A stretch of 64,000 nucleotides of DNA from JAHJQZ01 sp963676075 (GCA_963676075.2 CAXXNZ010000013.1:310001-374000); one strand, 5' to 3'; counted from the stretch's first letter, positions 17,403-26,881 are shown. Notes: generated by a model from the letters alone, not told the origin. Made by a program: numbers and translations.

Positions 17403-18377
17403 ATGGAAATTCTGGACGGACTGTCGATCGTGTTGATCGGAGGCGGGATCCTGGCGATCCTGGTCCTGTTTGCCGGCGTCAAGACGGTGCCGCAGGGTTA
17501 CAATTTCACCGTCGAACGCTTCGGGCGCTACACGCGTACCCTCAAGCCCGGCCTCAATCTCATCATCCCGTTCATCGACGGCATCGGCAAGCGACTGAAC
17601 ATGATGGAGCAGGTGCTTGACGTTCCCCATCAGGAAGTCATCACCCGCGACAACGCTACGGTGACCGTCAACGGCGTCAATTTCTATCAGGTTCTTGATG
17701 CTGCGCAGGCGGCCTATGAGGTCGCCCAGCTCGAACACGCCATCCTCAACCTCACCATGACCAACATCCGGTCTGTCATGGGGTCGATGGATCTGGACGA
17801 GCTGCTGTCCAACCGCGACGAGATCAACGCCCGCCTGCTGCGCGTCGTCGATACGGCGGTCTCCAGCTGGGGCGTCAAGATCACCCGCATAGAGATCAAG
17901 GACATCGATCCGCCGACCAACCTCGTCGATTCGATGGCGCGCCAGATGATGGCCGAACGTGAGAAGCGCGCCCTCATCCTTGAATCCGAAGGTAAGCGCC
18001 AGTCCGCCATCCTTGAAGCCGAAGGCCTGAAACAGTCCCAGGTGCTCGAAGCCGAAGGCCGCAAGGAAGCCGCCTTCCGCGACGCCGAGGCGCGCGAACG
18101 GTCGGCCGAGGCCGAGGCCAAGGCGACCCAGATGGTTTCAGAGGCCATTTCCAAGGGCGACGTGCAGGCGATCAACTATTTTGTCGCCAACAACTACATC
18201 AAGGCGCTTGAAGGCATAGCCACATCGCCGAACCAGAAGGTGTTGATGCTGCCGGTCGAGGCCGCCAGCGTTATCGGCGCCATCGGCGGCATTGCCGAGA
18301 TCGCCAAGGAAACCTTCGGCGACAGCGGTTCGGCCGCATCGCGCCGTGGTGGCCGTCCGCCGTCAGCGGGACAGTAG
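17403..18377 (+). CDS. SPFH/band-7 (stomatin-like) membrane protein, QmcA-type
   Basis: This 324-residue protein has an N-terminal membrane helix (residues about 8-28) and an SPFH domain, with GYNFTVERFGRYTRTLKPGLN and MEQVLDVPHQEVITRDNATVTV as conserved parts. A long charged, Ala/Glu-rich coiled-coil region follows (residues about 180-265), which supports oligomerisation. GGGAGG precedes the ATG. The NfeD gene follows within 11 bases, the standard pairing for these scaffold proteins, thought to organise membrane microdomains and membrane proteolysis. Confidence 0.94.
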   Translation: MEILDGLSIVLIGGGILAILVLFAGVKTVPQGYNFTVERFGRYTRTLKPGLNLIIPFIDGIGKRLNMMEQVLDVPHQEVITRDNATVTVNGVNFYQVLDAAQAAYEVAQLEHAILNLTMTNIRSVMGSMDLDELLSNRDEINARLLRVVDTAVSSWGVKITRIEIKDIDPPTNLVDSMARQMMAEREKRALILESEGKRQSAILEAEGLKQSQVLEAEGRKEAAFRDAEARERSAEAEAKATQMVSEAISKGDVQAINYFVANNYIKALEGIATSPNQKVLMLPVEAASVIGAIGGIAEIAKETFGDSGSAASRRGGRPPSAGQ

Positions 18378-18387
18378 GAACCGGGCC

Positions 18388-18843
18388 ATGCAGGTGATTG
18401 AACTGATAGGCCAATATGGTGGTTGGTCGTGGATCGTTGCCGGGCTCATCCTGTTGGCCCTCGAACTGATCGTGCCCGGCGGTGTGCTGGTCTGGCTCGG
18501 CATAGCCGGGGTGATCACCGGCATCGTCGCCTTGCTGAACCTAGCGCCATTCTCGATCCAGTGGGTGCTGTTCGGGGCGCTCTCGATTGCCGGCGTCGTT
18601 CTCTGGCTGACCTTCGCCCGCCGCCGCAAGGCTTATGAAACCGACCGGCCCATGCTAAACAAGCGGGCCGAGCAGTTGATCGGCCAGCAGGCGCAACTGA
18701 CCGAAGCGATCTCGGGCGGGTTCGGACGTGCCAGGCTTGGCGATTCGACTTGGCGGGTCGCCGGCCCTGATCTGCCAAAGGGCACGAGCGTGCGGGTCAC
18801 CGGCGCCGAGGGCACGGTGCTGAGGGTCGAGGGCGAAGGCTAA
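18388..18843 (+). CDS. NfeD-family membrane protein
   Basis: This 151-residue protein is the short NfeD form, without the protease domain. Residues about 10-75 hold closely spaced membrane helices with LALELIVPGGVLVWLG, and the C-terminal part is the small OB-fold domain: GRARLGDSTWRVAGPDLPKG and VRVTGAEGTVLRVE. AGGAA precedes the ATG. It forms an operon with the SPFH gene just upstream and is its likely partner. Confidence 0.93.
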   Translation: MQVIELIGQYGGWSWIVAGLILLALELIVPGGVLVWLGIAGVITGIVALLNLAPFSIQWVLFGALSIAGVVLWLTFARRRKAYETDRPMLNKRAEQLIGQQAQLTEAISGGFGRARLGDSTWRVAGPDLPKGTSVRVTGAEGTVLRVEGEG

Positions 18844-18989
18844 ACTCTGCAACGCGACCGGTTCGGACGGCGGGAAATGCCCCGCCGTACGCCGAGTGCC
18901 TGCGACGCACCGGCTATTGCGACCTTTGGGATTCCCCTTTAGAGCTTCGGGAAAAGCCGGGGGGCGGGGTCATTTCCAGTCTAGTTGTC

Positions 18990-20105
18990 GTGCCTGCCGA
19001 CAGGGGACGGGCGTTTCGCGATTTCGTCGCACTCACCTACGCTGTCGGCAAGGACTATCCGCTCTGGGCGCTGCCGTTGCGCGCCCAGCTCAAAGCTGTT
19101 CTCGATACCAAAAAGCACCCTTTTTACGCCGATGCGCGGCTCAAGCTCTTTATTGCCTATCGCGGCAGTGAGGCGGTGGGGCGGATCGCCGCCATTGACG
19201 ATGGCGTGCACAATCGTGTGCACAACGAACGAACCACCCATTTCGGTTTCTTCGACTGCAAGAACGATATGGAAGCGGCTTCCGCGCTGTTCGCGGCGGT
19301 CGAGAACGAGGCGAGGGCGCTGGGCCACACCTGCATACGTGGGCCGTTCAGCCCGTCGGTCAATGACGAGATCGGGGTGCAGATCGATGCGTTCGACACG
19401 CCCAATTACGTCATGATCCCGTCCAATCCGCCGTACTATCAGGCACTGGTCGAGGCGCAAGGCTTCGAAAAATCGGTCGATCTTTATTGCTACGAGATGG
19501 CAAATGGCGACATGAAGCGGCGGCTTCAGGTTTCTGCGCCGCAGATCGAGCAACGCCTCGGCGTCACCGTCAGGCCGATGCAAAAGGCCGAGGTCGACAC
19601 CGTGGCGCTCAAGCTGTTGAAGGTGCATTCGGAGGCCTGGCGCAAGAACTGGTACTGGACGCCGATGAGCGAGGCGCAGTTTTTGCACCTGGTGGCCGAT
19701 CTCAAGCAGATCGCCGATTACGATCTCATCTATCTGGCCGAGACGGAGGCAGCCGAAATTGTCGGCTTCACCATCGCCATTCCCAATATCAACGAGGCGC
19801 TGATCCGCATACGCGACGGGCGGCTGTTCCCCTTCGGGCTGGCGAAGCTTTTGTGGCATTCCCGGCCCGGCGCCATAAAGTCGATGAGGGTTCTGGCTCT
19901 GGGCGTGCTTGAGGACTATCGCGGCCGTGGCATCGACGCGGTGCTCTACGACCAGCTCTATCGTGCCGGCCAGCGCAAAGGCTATCTCATGGGCGAGATC
20001 AGCCAGATTCTCGAAACCAACCGGATGATGAACGCCGCCGCCCGCGTGATGGGCGCGCGCCTCTACAAGACCCATCGCATGTACGAGAAATCGATCGCCG
20101 CCTGA
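18990..20105 (+). CDS. YghO-like protein with a GNAT-type acetyltransferase fold
   Basis: This cytoplasmic protein of 371 residues resembles the uncharacterised YghO family. The N-terminal half has VGKDYPLWALPLRAQLKAVLDTKKHPFY and the conserved GPFSPSVNDEIGVQID. The C-terminal part from about residue 190 looks like a GNAT domain, with VLALGVLEDYRGRGIDAVLYDQLYRAG at the position of the acetyl-CoA pyrophosphate loop. The start is uncertain: the GTG at 18990 is the first plausible codon, and the frame stays open upstream without ATG. Substrate unknown. Confidence 0.75.
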   Translation: MPADRGRAFRDFVALTYAVGKDYPLWALPLRAQLKAVLDTKKHPFYADARLKLFIAYRGSEAVGRIAAIDDGVHNRVHNERTTHFGFFDCKNDMEAASALFAAVENEARALGHTCIRGPFSPSVNDEIGVQIDAFDTPNYVMIPSNPPYYQALVEAQGFEKSVDLYCYEMANGDMKRRLQVSAPQIEQRLGVTVRPMQKAEVDTVALKLLKVHSEAWRKNWYWTPMSEAQFLHLVADLKQIADYDLIYLAETEAAEIVGFTIAIPNINEALIRIRDGRLFPFGLAKLLWHSRPGAIKSMRVLALGVLEDYRGRGIDAVLYDQLYRAGQRKGYLMGEISQILETNRMMNAAARVMGARLYKTHRMYEKSIAA

Positions 20106-20115
20106 TCCGTTTAGC

Positions 20116-20967
20116 TCAGGGCATCAGGCCGGGCGGCACCGGCGGTTCCTCGATGACCAGCAGAATGGTAATGCGCTCGTTGGTGGCGAGGTACGGATCG
20201 TTTGGGAAAAAGGGTTCAGCATCTCCGCGCCCGACCACTGAATAGATCTGGCTTTCCGGGACACCATGTTCTTCCAGGATGCCGCGGGTGACATTGGCAC
20301 GGTCGGCCGAGAGTTCCCACTTGCCGTAGCGCGGATTGGGATAGTCGTCGCCGGCAGCCACATGGCCGGTTATGCGGATCTGGTTGGGCATTTTTGCCAG
20401 CACCGGCGCCAGTGCCGCCATGGCGGCCCGCGTTTCCTCATAGGGGTATTTCGAGCCGGACGGGAACATCGGGCGCCCCTGCTGGTCGGCAATGACGATG
20501 TTGACGCCCTCTTCGCTGTTCTCGACGATCACGTTGTCCGAGATATTGGTGATCTCCGGCAGGTCCTGGAAGGCCTGTTTCAGGGTTGCCGAGGCCAGCG
20601 AGAACATGGCCGAGGTCTCGGTGCTGGTTTTTTCCTTGGTGTAGGTATTGGCTTCCTGGCCCTGCTTCTCGTTGTCGGGATTGTCGACACTGGAATATTC
20701 GGTCGACAGCACTTCGGTGTCCTTGGTGACGTTCTTGACGTGCTTGCGCTCGGGATTGCCGTCGCGCTCGACGACAGCGGCGCGCTGTTCGACCTTGAGG
20801 ATGCCGAAGGCATCCTTGAGCGATCCGGACACCACCTGGAGCTTCTGTGTGTCCTGGATCGAGAATGAAATGATCAGCACGAAAAAGCAGACCAGCAGCG
20901 ACATGAGGTCGGCGAAGGTCACCAACCACTCCGGAACGCCACCGGTTTCAGGTTGCTTGCGTGCCAT
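20116..20967 (-). CDS. PomB/MotB-type stator protein with OmpA-like domain
   Basis: This 283-residue protein has one N-terminal membrane helix and a C-terminal peptidoglycan-binding OmpA-like domain. The sequence VPEWLVTFADLMSLLVCFF matches sodium-type PomB closely, with the ion-binding Asp in TFADLMS near residue 20. Residues 50-140 are a polar linker. The OmpA-like part carries ITGHVAAGDDYPNPRYGKWELSADRA-type sequence; GKWELSADRANVTRGIL is the clearest part. It starts 2 bases after the stop of the PomA-like gene, so the two are one unit. No flagellar gene is near. Confidence 0.9.
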   Translation of the reverse strand: MARKQPETGGVPEWLVTFADLMSLLVCFFVLIISFSIQDTQKLQVVSGSLKDAFGILKVEQRAAVVERDGNPERKHVKNVTKDTEVLSTEYSSVDNPDNEKQGQEANTYTKEKTSTETSAMFSLASATLKQAFQDLPEITNISDNVIVENSEEGVNIVIADQQGRPMFPSGSKYPYEETRAAMAALAPVLAKMPNQIRITGHVAAGDDYPNPRYGKWELSADRANVTRGILEEHGVPESQIYSVVGRGDAEPFFPNDPYLATNERITILLVIEEPPVPPGLMP

Positions 20968-20969
20968 GG

Positions 20970-21740
20970 TCAGGCCGCCTGCTCGGTGATCTCGTGATGC
21001 TGGTGTTCAGGCAGATAGGCGACGAGCATCTCACGAATCAGGTTGGGGCTCTTGCCGTCACGCACCGACATGATGCCGTCGATGATCAGGGTCTGGTTGA
21101 TTTCCTCGACGCCGATCTTGGCGATGAGCTTGTCCGAAATCGGCAGACAGACAAGATTGGAAATCACCGCGCCGTAAAGTGTGGTCAGCAGCGCCACAGC
21201 CATGGCCGGACCGATTGTCGAGGGATCGTCCATATTGCCGAGCATCTGCACCAGACCGACCAGCGTGCCGATCATGCCAAAGGCAGGGGCGGCGTCGCCG
21301 AGCGATTTGAACACGCGCTGACCCTCGGTCAGGCGGGTGAGAAACTGGTCGCGCGCCAGTTCCATCGATTCGCGTATGAAATTGGCGTCGTAGCCGTCGG
21401 CAATCATCTGCGCGCCCTTTTTCAGGCCGGGGTCGCTCACCTCGAGACCTTCAAGGCCGAGCGGGCCGGAGCGGCGGACGATATCGCCCATCTGGGCGAT
21501 GTTTTCGATCAATTCGCGCGGTTCGACCTTCACATGGGTGAAGGCGACCTTGCCGCCAACCTGGAAGGCGCTCATCACGCCGGCCAGCGGGAAACGGATC
21601 AGCGTGGCGGCAAAACCGCCGCCGATGACAATGAGGATCGACGGAATATCGATGAATGACGCAAACGAGCCGCCAAGCATGATGGCTATGCCCACGACCA
21701 ATGCGCCGGCTACAATTCCGATGATTGTCGCTAGATCCAT
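20970..21740 (-). CDS. PomA/MotA-type stator protein
   Basis: This 256-residue inner-membrane protein is the ion-channel partner of the PomB-like protein downstream. It has four hydrophobic helices, two at the N-terminus (residues about 1-50) and two around 150-205. FGMIGTLVGLVQMLGNMDDPSTIGPAMAVALLTTLYG is the conserved MotA/PomA pore region; the key part is MIGTLVGLVQML. DKLIAKIGVEEIN follows the last helix. The close likeness to PomA suggests sodium coupling. A CtrA-like box lies about 110 bases upstream. Whether the pair drives a flagellum or another envelope process cannot be seen. Confidence 0.9.
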   Translation of the reverse strand: MDLATIIGIVAGALVVGIAIMLGGSFASFIDIPSILIVIGGGFAATLIRFPLAGVMSAFQVGGKVAFTHVKVEPRELIENIAQMGDIVRRSGPLGLEGLEVSDPGLKKGAQMIADGYDANFIRESMELARDQFLTRLTEGQRVFKSLGDAAPAFGMIGTLVGLVQMLGNMDDPSTIGPAMAVALLTTLYGAVISNLVCLPISDKLIAKIGVEEINQTLIIDGIMSVRDGKSPNLIREMLVAYLPEHQHHEITEQAA

Positions 21741-21848
21741 ACACGCTGCTCCGGACAGCCATTTCTTGGCCTTATTCTAACTATGCAGTCACTGGCCTGA
21801 ATCCACGGTTAAATCTCACGCGAAATGTCGATTTTCTTCTGCCGATTG

Positions 21849-21864
21849 TTAGGGTTTTGTTAAC
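21849..21864. promoter_or_regulatory. CtrA-like box upstream of the stator genes
   Basis: TTAG-GGTTTTG-TTAAC differs at one base from the TTAA-N7-TTAAC consensus of the alphaproteobacterial cell-cycle regulator CtrA. It lies between the divergent stator and outer-membrane protein genes. Confidence 0.45.
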
Positions 21865-22033
21865 CTAGTTTGACAAATCATGAGCGCATCCGGAGCGCGC
21901 CGTTCTGACAACAGAATCAGACCACGTGCCCCATCATTGCGCGGCGACATCGACGAAGCGAAAAACCGGAAACTCTCCTTCACCCCGCAGGGACCGGCAC
22001 TTTCTGACGATGCACCTCGCGGGCCGGAGGCTC

Positions 22034-23494
22034 ATGGCGGTGAAAGGGTCGTTTGCCAGATCGCACGCTTGGCCGTCGGCCGCAGCGTTGGCGACCCTTG
22101 TGGCCGTCGGCTGGGGCCCCGTATTGGCGGGCGACGGCTCGGGAACCAATAATCCGGACCTGCTGCGCGGCACTTATTCCATCGTATGCACAGGCCCCGC
22201 CCCGTGTCCGGCCCAGGATCATCCCTGGTCGCAGAACGAAGCCGAACCCGTTTCGCTGGACCAACACGCCAAATCCGCCACGCCACTCGCGCCGAAAACC
22301 GTTTCGCAACAGCAGGTAGTCTCCGCGCCGCTGCCGCCGCCGGCAACGCAGCCGACCGCGATCGATCCGATTCCGACGAGCGCGATCTTCAGTCCGGAAA
22401 CACCGGGCGACGACGCGGTGCTCGGCGATTGGCAGATCGCCCTCAGAGGCAGTTCCACCTGGGATGGACGCGGCCAGCGCTCCGCCATCGTGCTGTCACC
22501 GGAAGGATCTCTGGCCTTCCTGCGCCAACGTGGCGAGCTGCGCCTCGCGGCCGGGCTTGATCTCGCTTACGAGCCGGGTGGCGCCCTTACGCTCGACGGC
22601 GGCAACGGCACAATCAGTTTCGACAACGCCTTGCAGCGCGATCTTTCATTGCGCGCTTCCGTGTCGCTCGATGGCGCCCGTGAGCAGATCAATGCCGTCA
22701 CCTCGCCCGCCGGCGAGCAGACCGGCGCCTTGTCGGTCCTCGGCAATGCCGATCTCGAGATCGAGAAACAGTTCGGACGCGCTGCCGTCGCGCTCGGCGG
22801 TTCGGTCAGCCGGCGCTATGTCGGCGATACCACTCTGGTCGGGGGCGCACTCAGCTCCAATGCCGACCGCAACTGGGTTGGCTATGGTCTGAGCGCAAGA
22901 GCCAGCTACAAGCTGACGCCGATCTTGTCGCCCTATATGCAGTTCACCGCCGACCGCGCCTATTACGACGCCGTATCGGGGGGAACGGGCGTTCGCTCCG
23001 ACAACTGGACCTATCAGGCAACCGCCGGTCTTTCCGGTGCCTGGAGCAATGGCATGACCGCCGAGCTTTACGGCGGCTACGGGCTGGTCCAGTACGACAG
23101 CGCCGCGCTGTCGAGCGGTGGCTTCTATGTCGTCGGCGGATCGCTCTCTGCGCCGTTCGCGCGTGGCGGCACCCTGACCGCCAGCGCAAGTACCAGCGTC
23201 ACGCCGACGGACAGCGTCGCCGGCGCCTCGACCGAGGTCGCCTACGGCGCAAGTCTTGATGGCCGTTATCTCATCAACGACTGGCTGACGGTGCGGGCGG
23301 CGCTCGGCGGCACCTGGACGGTCTATCCCGGCGCCGATCGCAACCAGTATGGCATGAGCGCCAATGCCGGCGTCGACTGGTTGTTGGGCCCGCACACATC
23401 GCTCACCGCCGACTACACCTTCGGCGCCGACTGGACGCCCGCCGCCAACGGCACCAGCCACGAAGTCAGCGTCGGCATGGTCGTACACCGCTAG
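22034..23494 (+). CDS. Outer-membrane beta-barrel protein of unknown function
   Basis: From the ATG at 22034 (GGAGG just before) the product has 486 residues with a signal peptide ending near PVLAGDG. An in-frame ATG at 22010 is possible. Residues about 35-140 are a Pro/Ala/Gln-rich linker with one Cys pair, CTGPAPC. The rest alternates short hydrophobic and polar strands with many Gly, Tyr and aromatic residues, such as GYGLSARASYKLTPILSPYM and VTAELYGGYGL-like strands, and ends in VSVGMVVHR. This is the pattern of an outer-membrane beta-barrel of the adhesin/BBP2 kind. I do not recognise a specific function. Confidence 0.75.
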   Translation: MAVKGSFARSHAWPSAAALATLVAVGWGPVLAGDGSGTNNPDLLRGTYSIVCTGPAPCPAQDHPWSQNEAEPVSLDQHAKSATPLAPKTVSQQQVVSAPLPPPATQPTAIDPIPTSAIFSPETPGDDAVLGDWQIALRGSSTWDGRGQRSAIVLSPEGSLAFLRQRGELRLAAGLDLAYEPGGALTLDGGNGTISFDNALQRDLSLRASVSLDGAREQINAVTSPAGEQTGALSVLGNADLEIEKQFGRAAVALGGSVSRRYVGDTTLVGGALSSNADRNWVGYGLSARASYKLTPILSPYMQFTADRAYYDAVSGGTGVRSDNWTYQATAGLSGAWSNGMTAELYGGYGLVQYDSAALSSGGFYVVGGSLSAPFARGGTLTASASTSVTPTDSVAGASTEVAYGASLDGRYLINDWLTVRAALGGTWTVYPGADRNQYGMSANAGVDWLLGPHTSLTADYTFGADWTPAANGTSHEVSVGMVVHR

Positions 23495-23527
23495 GTTTTC
23501 AGGTTCGGCGGCGCGCCCTCAAAAGAA

Positions 23528-23551
23528 ACGGGCGCACTTGCGCACGCCCGT
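23528..23551 (-). terminator. Terminator downstream of galU
   Basis: ACGGGCG and CGCCCGT form a 7-bp stem with a GC-rich loop, followed on the minus strand by TTTCTTTTG. It is placed 28 bases after the galU stop and may also serve the convergent barrel gene. Confidence 0.7.
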
Positions 23552-23578
23552 ATTGCAAAAATCGCAGTGAAGCCCCGT

Positions 23579-24466
23579 CTACTTGCCGGTCACGGTCTGG
23601 GCCAGCAGGTGGATTTCGTGCATGAAGTCGTCGGCGATGTCGGGCCTATCGAGGGCGTAGGCGACATTGGCGGTCAAAAAGCCGATCTTGGAACCGCAGT
23701 CGAAGGTCCTACCCTCGAATTTGACGCCGTGGAAGGTCTGGCGCTGCATCAGCGTCAGCATGGCGTCGGTCAGCTGGATCTCGCCGCCCGCACCCGCTGC
23801 CTGGTTGCTGAGGATGTCGAAGATCTCGGGCTGCAGGATATAGCGGCCGGAAATGATGAAATTCGACGGCGCATCCTCGGGCTTGGGCTTTTCGACCATG
23901 CCGGTGATTTCGAACCCGTTGTCGGGGCCTTCCCCACGCGCCACGATGCCGTAGGAACTGACGTCCTTGGGGTCGATCTCCTCGGTGGCGATGATGTTGC
24001 CGCCATGCTTGTCATAGGCATCGATCATCTGTGCCAGACAGCCGGGGTTGGCCTTCATCAGCATGTCGGGCAACAACAGCGCGAACGGTTCGCCGCGCAC
24101 GATCTCGCGGGCGCACCACACCGCATGCCCGAGCCCGAGCGGTTCCTGCTGGCGGGTGAAGCTCGTCCGGCCCGCCATCGGCAGGTCCTTGTGCAGCTCT
24201 TCAAGCGCCTCGGTCTTGCCGCGTTGCTCGAGGGTTTGTTCGAGTTCGTACTGCTGGTCGAAATGGTCTTCGATGACGCCCTTGTTACGCCCGGTGACGA
24301 AGACGAAGTGCTCGATCCCGGCTTCGCGCGCCTCATCGACCGCATACTGGATGAGCGGCCGGTCGACCACCGGCAGCATTTCCTTGGGCATCGCCTTGGT
24401 GGCGGGCAAGAAGCGCGTTCCCAAGCCTGCAACGGGGAAAACGGCGATCCTAACTCGTCCTGTCAT
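23579..24466 (-). CDS. galU: UTP-glucose-1-phosphate uridylyltransferase
   Basis: GalU makes UDP-glucose for exopolysaccharide and envelope glycans. It has 295 residues from the ATG at 24466, preceded by AAGGAA; the frame extends upstream without family likeness. The nucleotide-binding FPVAGLGTRFLPATKAMPKEML is at the N-terminus (key part GLGTRFLPATK), with VVDRPLIQY and the later GYGEALAL-equivalent segments conserved. It is divergent from galE, 115 bases away, so UDP-glucose synthesis and its epimerisation share a promoter region. Confidence 0.96.
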   Translation of the reverse strand: MTGRVRIAVFPVAGLGTRFLPATKAMPKEMLPVVDRPLIQYAVDEAREAGIEHFVFVTGRNKGVIEDHFDQQYELEQTLEQRGKTEALEELHKDLPMAGRTSFTRQQEPLGLGHAVWCAREIVRGEPFALLLPDMLMKANPGCLAQMIDAYDKHGGNIIATEEIDPKDVSSYGIVARGEGPDNGFEITGMVEKPKPEDAPSNFIISGRYILQPEIFDILSNQAAGAGGEIQLTDAMLTLMQRQTFHGVKFEGRTFDCGSKIGFLTANVAYALDRPDIADDFMHEIHLLAQTVTGK

Positions 24467-24581
24467 TTCAATTCCTTTTCGGGCTTCACCTTGTCGCAAG
24501 GAAATAGGTCCAAACCTGTTTCCCATTCACGTTCAAACATCTACAACCGCACGCCATAAAGCATGATCTGGAGCGGATTGC

Positions 24582-25574
24582 ATGACCATTCTAGTAACGG
24601 GCGGCGCCGGTTATATCGGCAGCCACATGGTCCTCAACCTTTGTGACCGTGGTGAAAAGGTCGTCGTCGTCGACAATCTCTCGACCGGCCACGATTGGGC
24701 CATCGACCCACGCGCCAAACTGGTCGTTGCCGATGCCGGCGATCTGGACAGCGTTAAGGCGGTAATCGCCGAACACGGGGTCGACTCGATCATCCATTTC
24801 GCTGGTTCCATCATCGTTCCCGAATCGGTCACAGATCCTCTGAAGTATTATGCCAACAACACCGGTGTGTCCCGCAACCTGCTGGAAGCGGCGGTGACCG
24901 GTGGCGTCAAGCGCATCATCTTTTCCTCGACGGCAGCGGTCTACGGCATGACCGGTCTCGATCCGGTCAAGGAGACCAACGAGCTCAACCCGATGTCGCC
25001 CTACGGCCGCTCCAAGCTGATGACCGAATGGATGATCAAGGACACGGCGGCGGCGTTCGGCCTGCAGTACGGCATCCTTCGCTATTTCAACGTTGCCGGC
25101 GCCGATCCGGCCGGGCGGTCGGGCCAGTCGACGCCCCAGGCAACGCATCTGATCAAGGTGGCCCTGCAGGCCGCGACGGGTCAGCGCGAGGGCATGGACA
25201 TTTTCGGCACCGACTATGAAACGCCTGACGGCACCTGCATCCGTGACTACATCCATGTCACCGATCTGGCCGCGGCTCACGCGCTGGTGTTGGGCCATCT
25301 CCGCGATGGTGGCGAAAGCGGCATCTTCAACTGCGGCTATGGCCACGGGTTCTCGGTGACTGAAGTCGTCGACAAGGTCAAACAGGTGACCGGGGTCGAT
25401 TTCCCCGTGCGTCTGGCGCCGCGCCGCGCCGGCGATCCGCCGGCCATCATCGCCAATTCCGATCACATCAAGTCCGATCTCGGTTGGGTGCCGGAGCATG
25501 CCGACCTCGACGGCATCGTCACCGACGCCTACAATTGGGAACGAAAGCTCCTGACTCGCAACCGCAAGGATTAG
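24582..25574 (+). CDS. galE: UDP-glucose 4-epimerase
   Basis: GalE interconverts UDP-glucose and UDP-galactose with bound NAD. It has 330 residues. TGGAGYIGSH is the Rossmann motif at the N-terminus, VDNLSTG follows, the catalytic Ser/Thr is in FSSTAAVYG and the YxxxK in SPYGRSKLM. RYFNVAGADP and GDGTCIRDYIHV-like sequence (here PDGTCIRDYIHVTDLA) are typical. GGAG precedes the start. It is divergent from galU. Confidence 0.96.
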   Translation: MTILVTGGAGYIGSHMVLNLCDRGEKVVVVDNLSTGHDWAIDPRAKLVVADAGDLDSVKAVIAEHGVDSIIHFAGSIIVPESVTDPLKYYANNTGVSRNLLEAAVTGGVKRIIFSSTAAVYGMTGLDPVKETNELNPMSPYGRSKLMTEWMIKDTAAAFGLQYGILRYFNVAGADPAGRSGQSTPQATHLIKVALQAATGQREGMDIFGTDYETPDGTCIRDYIHVTDLAAAHALVLGHLRDGGESGIFNCGYGHGFSVTEVVDKVKQVTGVDFPVRLAPRRAGDPPAIIANSDHIKSDLGWVPEHADLDGIVTDAYNWERKLLTRNRKD

Positions 25575-25636
25575 CGCCGCACAAGGACGTTGCGCCGGGC
25601 CGGGGGCATATCCACTGGCTGGCGAGGTGAACGGCG

Positions 25637-26881
25637 TTGCGCGAAAACCGGATTCGGACTGTCATAGGACGCCGCTTGAGCTTTGCCGCAGCGCTGATCG
25701 TGCTGTGTGCAGCGCTTGTGCCGGTGTCTGCCGCGGCGGAAGATTTTGACGCCTTCATCGCGCGCTTCGAGCAGAAGGCGGTCGACGCCGGCATTTCCCG
25801 CAATCTTTATCGTTCGCTGACCAAAGGCCTGACGCCCGATCCGCGCGTGCCTGGGCTGGTCACCAGCCAGCCTGAATTCACCCGACCGATCTGGGATTAT
25901 CTCGATAGCCTCGTTTCCGAACGTCGCGTCAGGGACGGTGGGGCAGCGGTCGCCGCCAACAAGGCGCTGATCGCCGGCATCGGTGAGCGCTATGGCGTCG
26001 ACCCATACGTCCTGTCGGCGATCTGGGGCGTCGAGACCGATTTCGGTGCAATCCTCAACAATACCAGGCTGATCAAGCCGATCGTTCGTTCGCTCGTAAC
26101 CCTGGCGGCGCAGCACCGAGATCGTTGGCAAGGCGATGAGGACGAACTGATCGCCGCTATGCGACTGATTCAGGATCATGGTTGGACCAATCAGACGCTG
26201 GTCGGCTCCTGGGCCGGCGCCATCGGGCATACCCAGCTCATCGTTTCCGGGTTGATCCGCTACGGCACCGACGGCGATGGTGACGGGCGCGTCGATCCGC
26301 AGAACTCGCTCGCCGATGCCATGGCCTCGACAGCGGTCTATCTCAAAGGATTGGGCTATCAAACGGGCGAGGACTGGGGCTACGAAGTCGTGGTGCCTGA
26401 CGGCTTCGATCTTCTGCTGGCAACGCGCGAGACCTTGCGTCCTGTGCGCTTTTTTGCCGACAGGGGCATCAGGCGCGTCGCCGGGCGGGTCTTTGCCGAT
26501 CCGAACCAGCCGGTTTTTTTATATCTTCCGGCCGGCATCAAGGGGCCAGCCTTCCTGATGACGCGCAATTATCTGGTGCTCAAGGCCCATAATTTCGCCG
26601 ATTCCTATGCGCTCGCCGTCGCACACCTGACCGACAGGATCAAGGGCGCGGGGCCGTTCGTTGCCGACTGGCCGCGCAAGACGAAATTTCCCGATCTCGA
26701 ACAGCGCAGGTTCATTCAGCAGGCGCTCAAGAAACTCCGCCTGTACGATGGTGACGTCGACGGACGCATCGGTCCGATCACTCAACGGGCCTATGCCCGG
26801 TTCCAGGCGCAGATCGGCGTGCCGGCGGACGGATTCGTCACCGCTTTATCGGCGGAACGGCTCGCCAGAGCCATCGAGTAG
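25637..26881 (+). CDS. Lytic murein transglycosylase (MltB family) with peptidoglycan-binding domain
   Basis: This exported enzyme of 414 residues cleaves peptidoglycan strands to anhydro-muropeptides. The start is a TTG with GAGGTGA at the right distance; a signal peptide ends near SAAAE. The catalytic Glu is in AIWGVETDFG (residue about 134). The next motif reads SWAGAIGHTQLIVS, departing from the usual GQ-F-P-S form. GDGDGRVDP follows. Residues about 345-414 are a peptidoglycan-binding-1 domain with LYDGDVDGRIGPITQRA. It follows galE by 62 bases. Confidence 0.9.
   Translation: MRENRIRTVIGRRLSFAAALIVLCAALVPVSAAAEDFDAFIARFEQKAVDAGISRNLYRSLTKGLTPDPRVPGLVTSQPEFTRPIWDYLDSLVSERRVRDGGAAVAANKALIAGIGERYGVDPYVLSAIWGVETDFGAILNNTRLIKPIVRSLVTLAAQHRDRWQGDEDELIAAMRLIQDHGWTNQTLVGSWAGAIGHTQLIVSGLIRYGTDGDGDGRVDPQNSLADAMASTAVYLKGLGYQTGEDWGYEVVVPDGFDLLLATRETLRPVRFFADRGIRRVAGRVFADPNQPVFLYLPAGIKGPAFLMTRNYLVLKAHNFADSYALAVAHLTDRIKGAGPFVADWPRKTKFPDLEQRRFIQQALKKLRLYDGDVDGRIGPITQRAYARFQAQIGVPADGFVTALSAERLARAIE

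Noticed and set aside
15990..17738. Open frame of 582 codons opposite hemH
   Set aside because: It lies antisense to a clear ferrochelatase and is low-complexity Arg/His/Gly-rich sequence.
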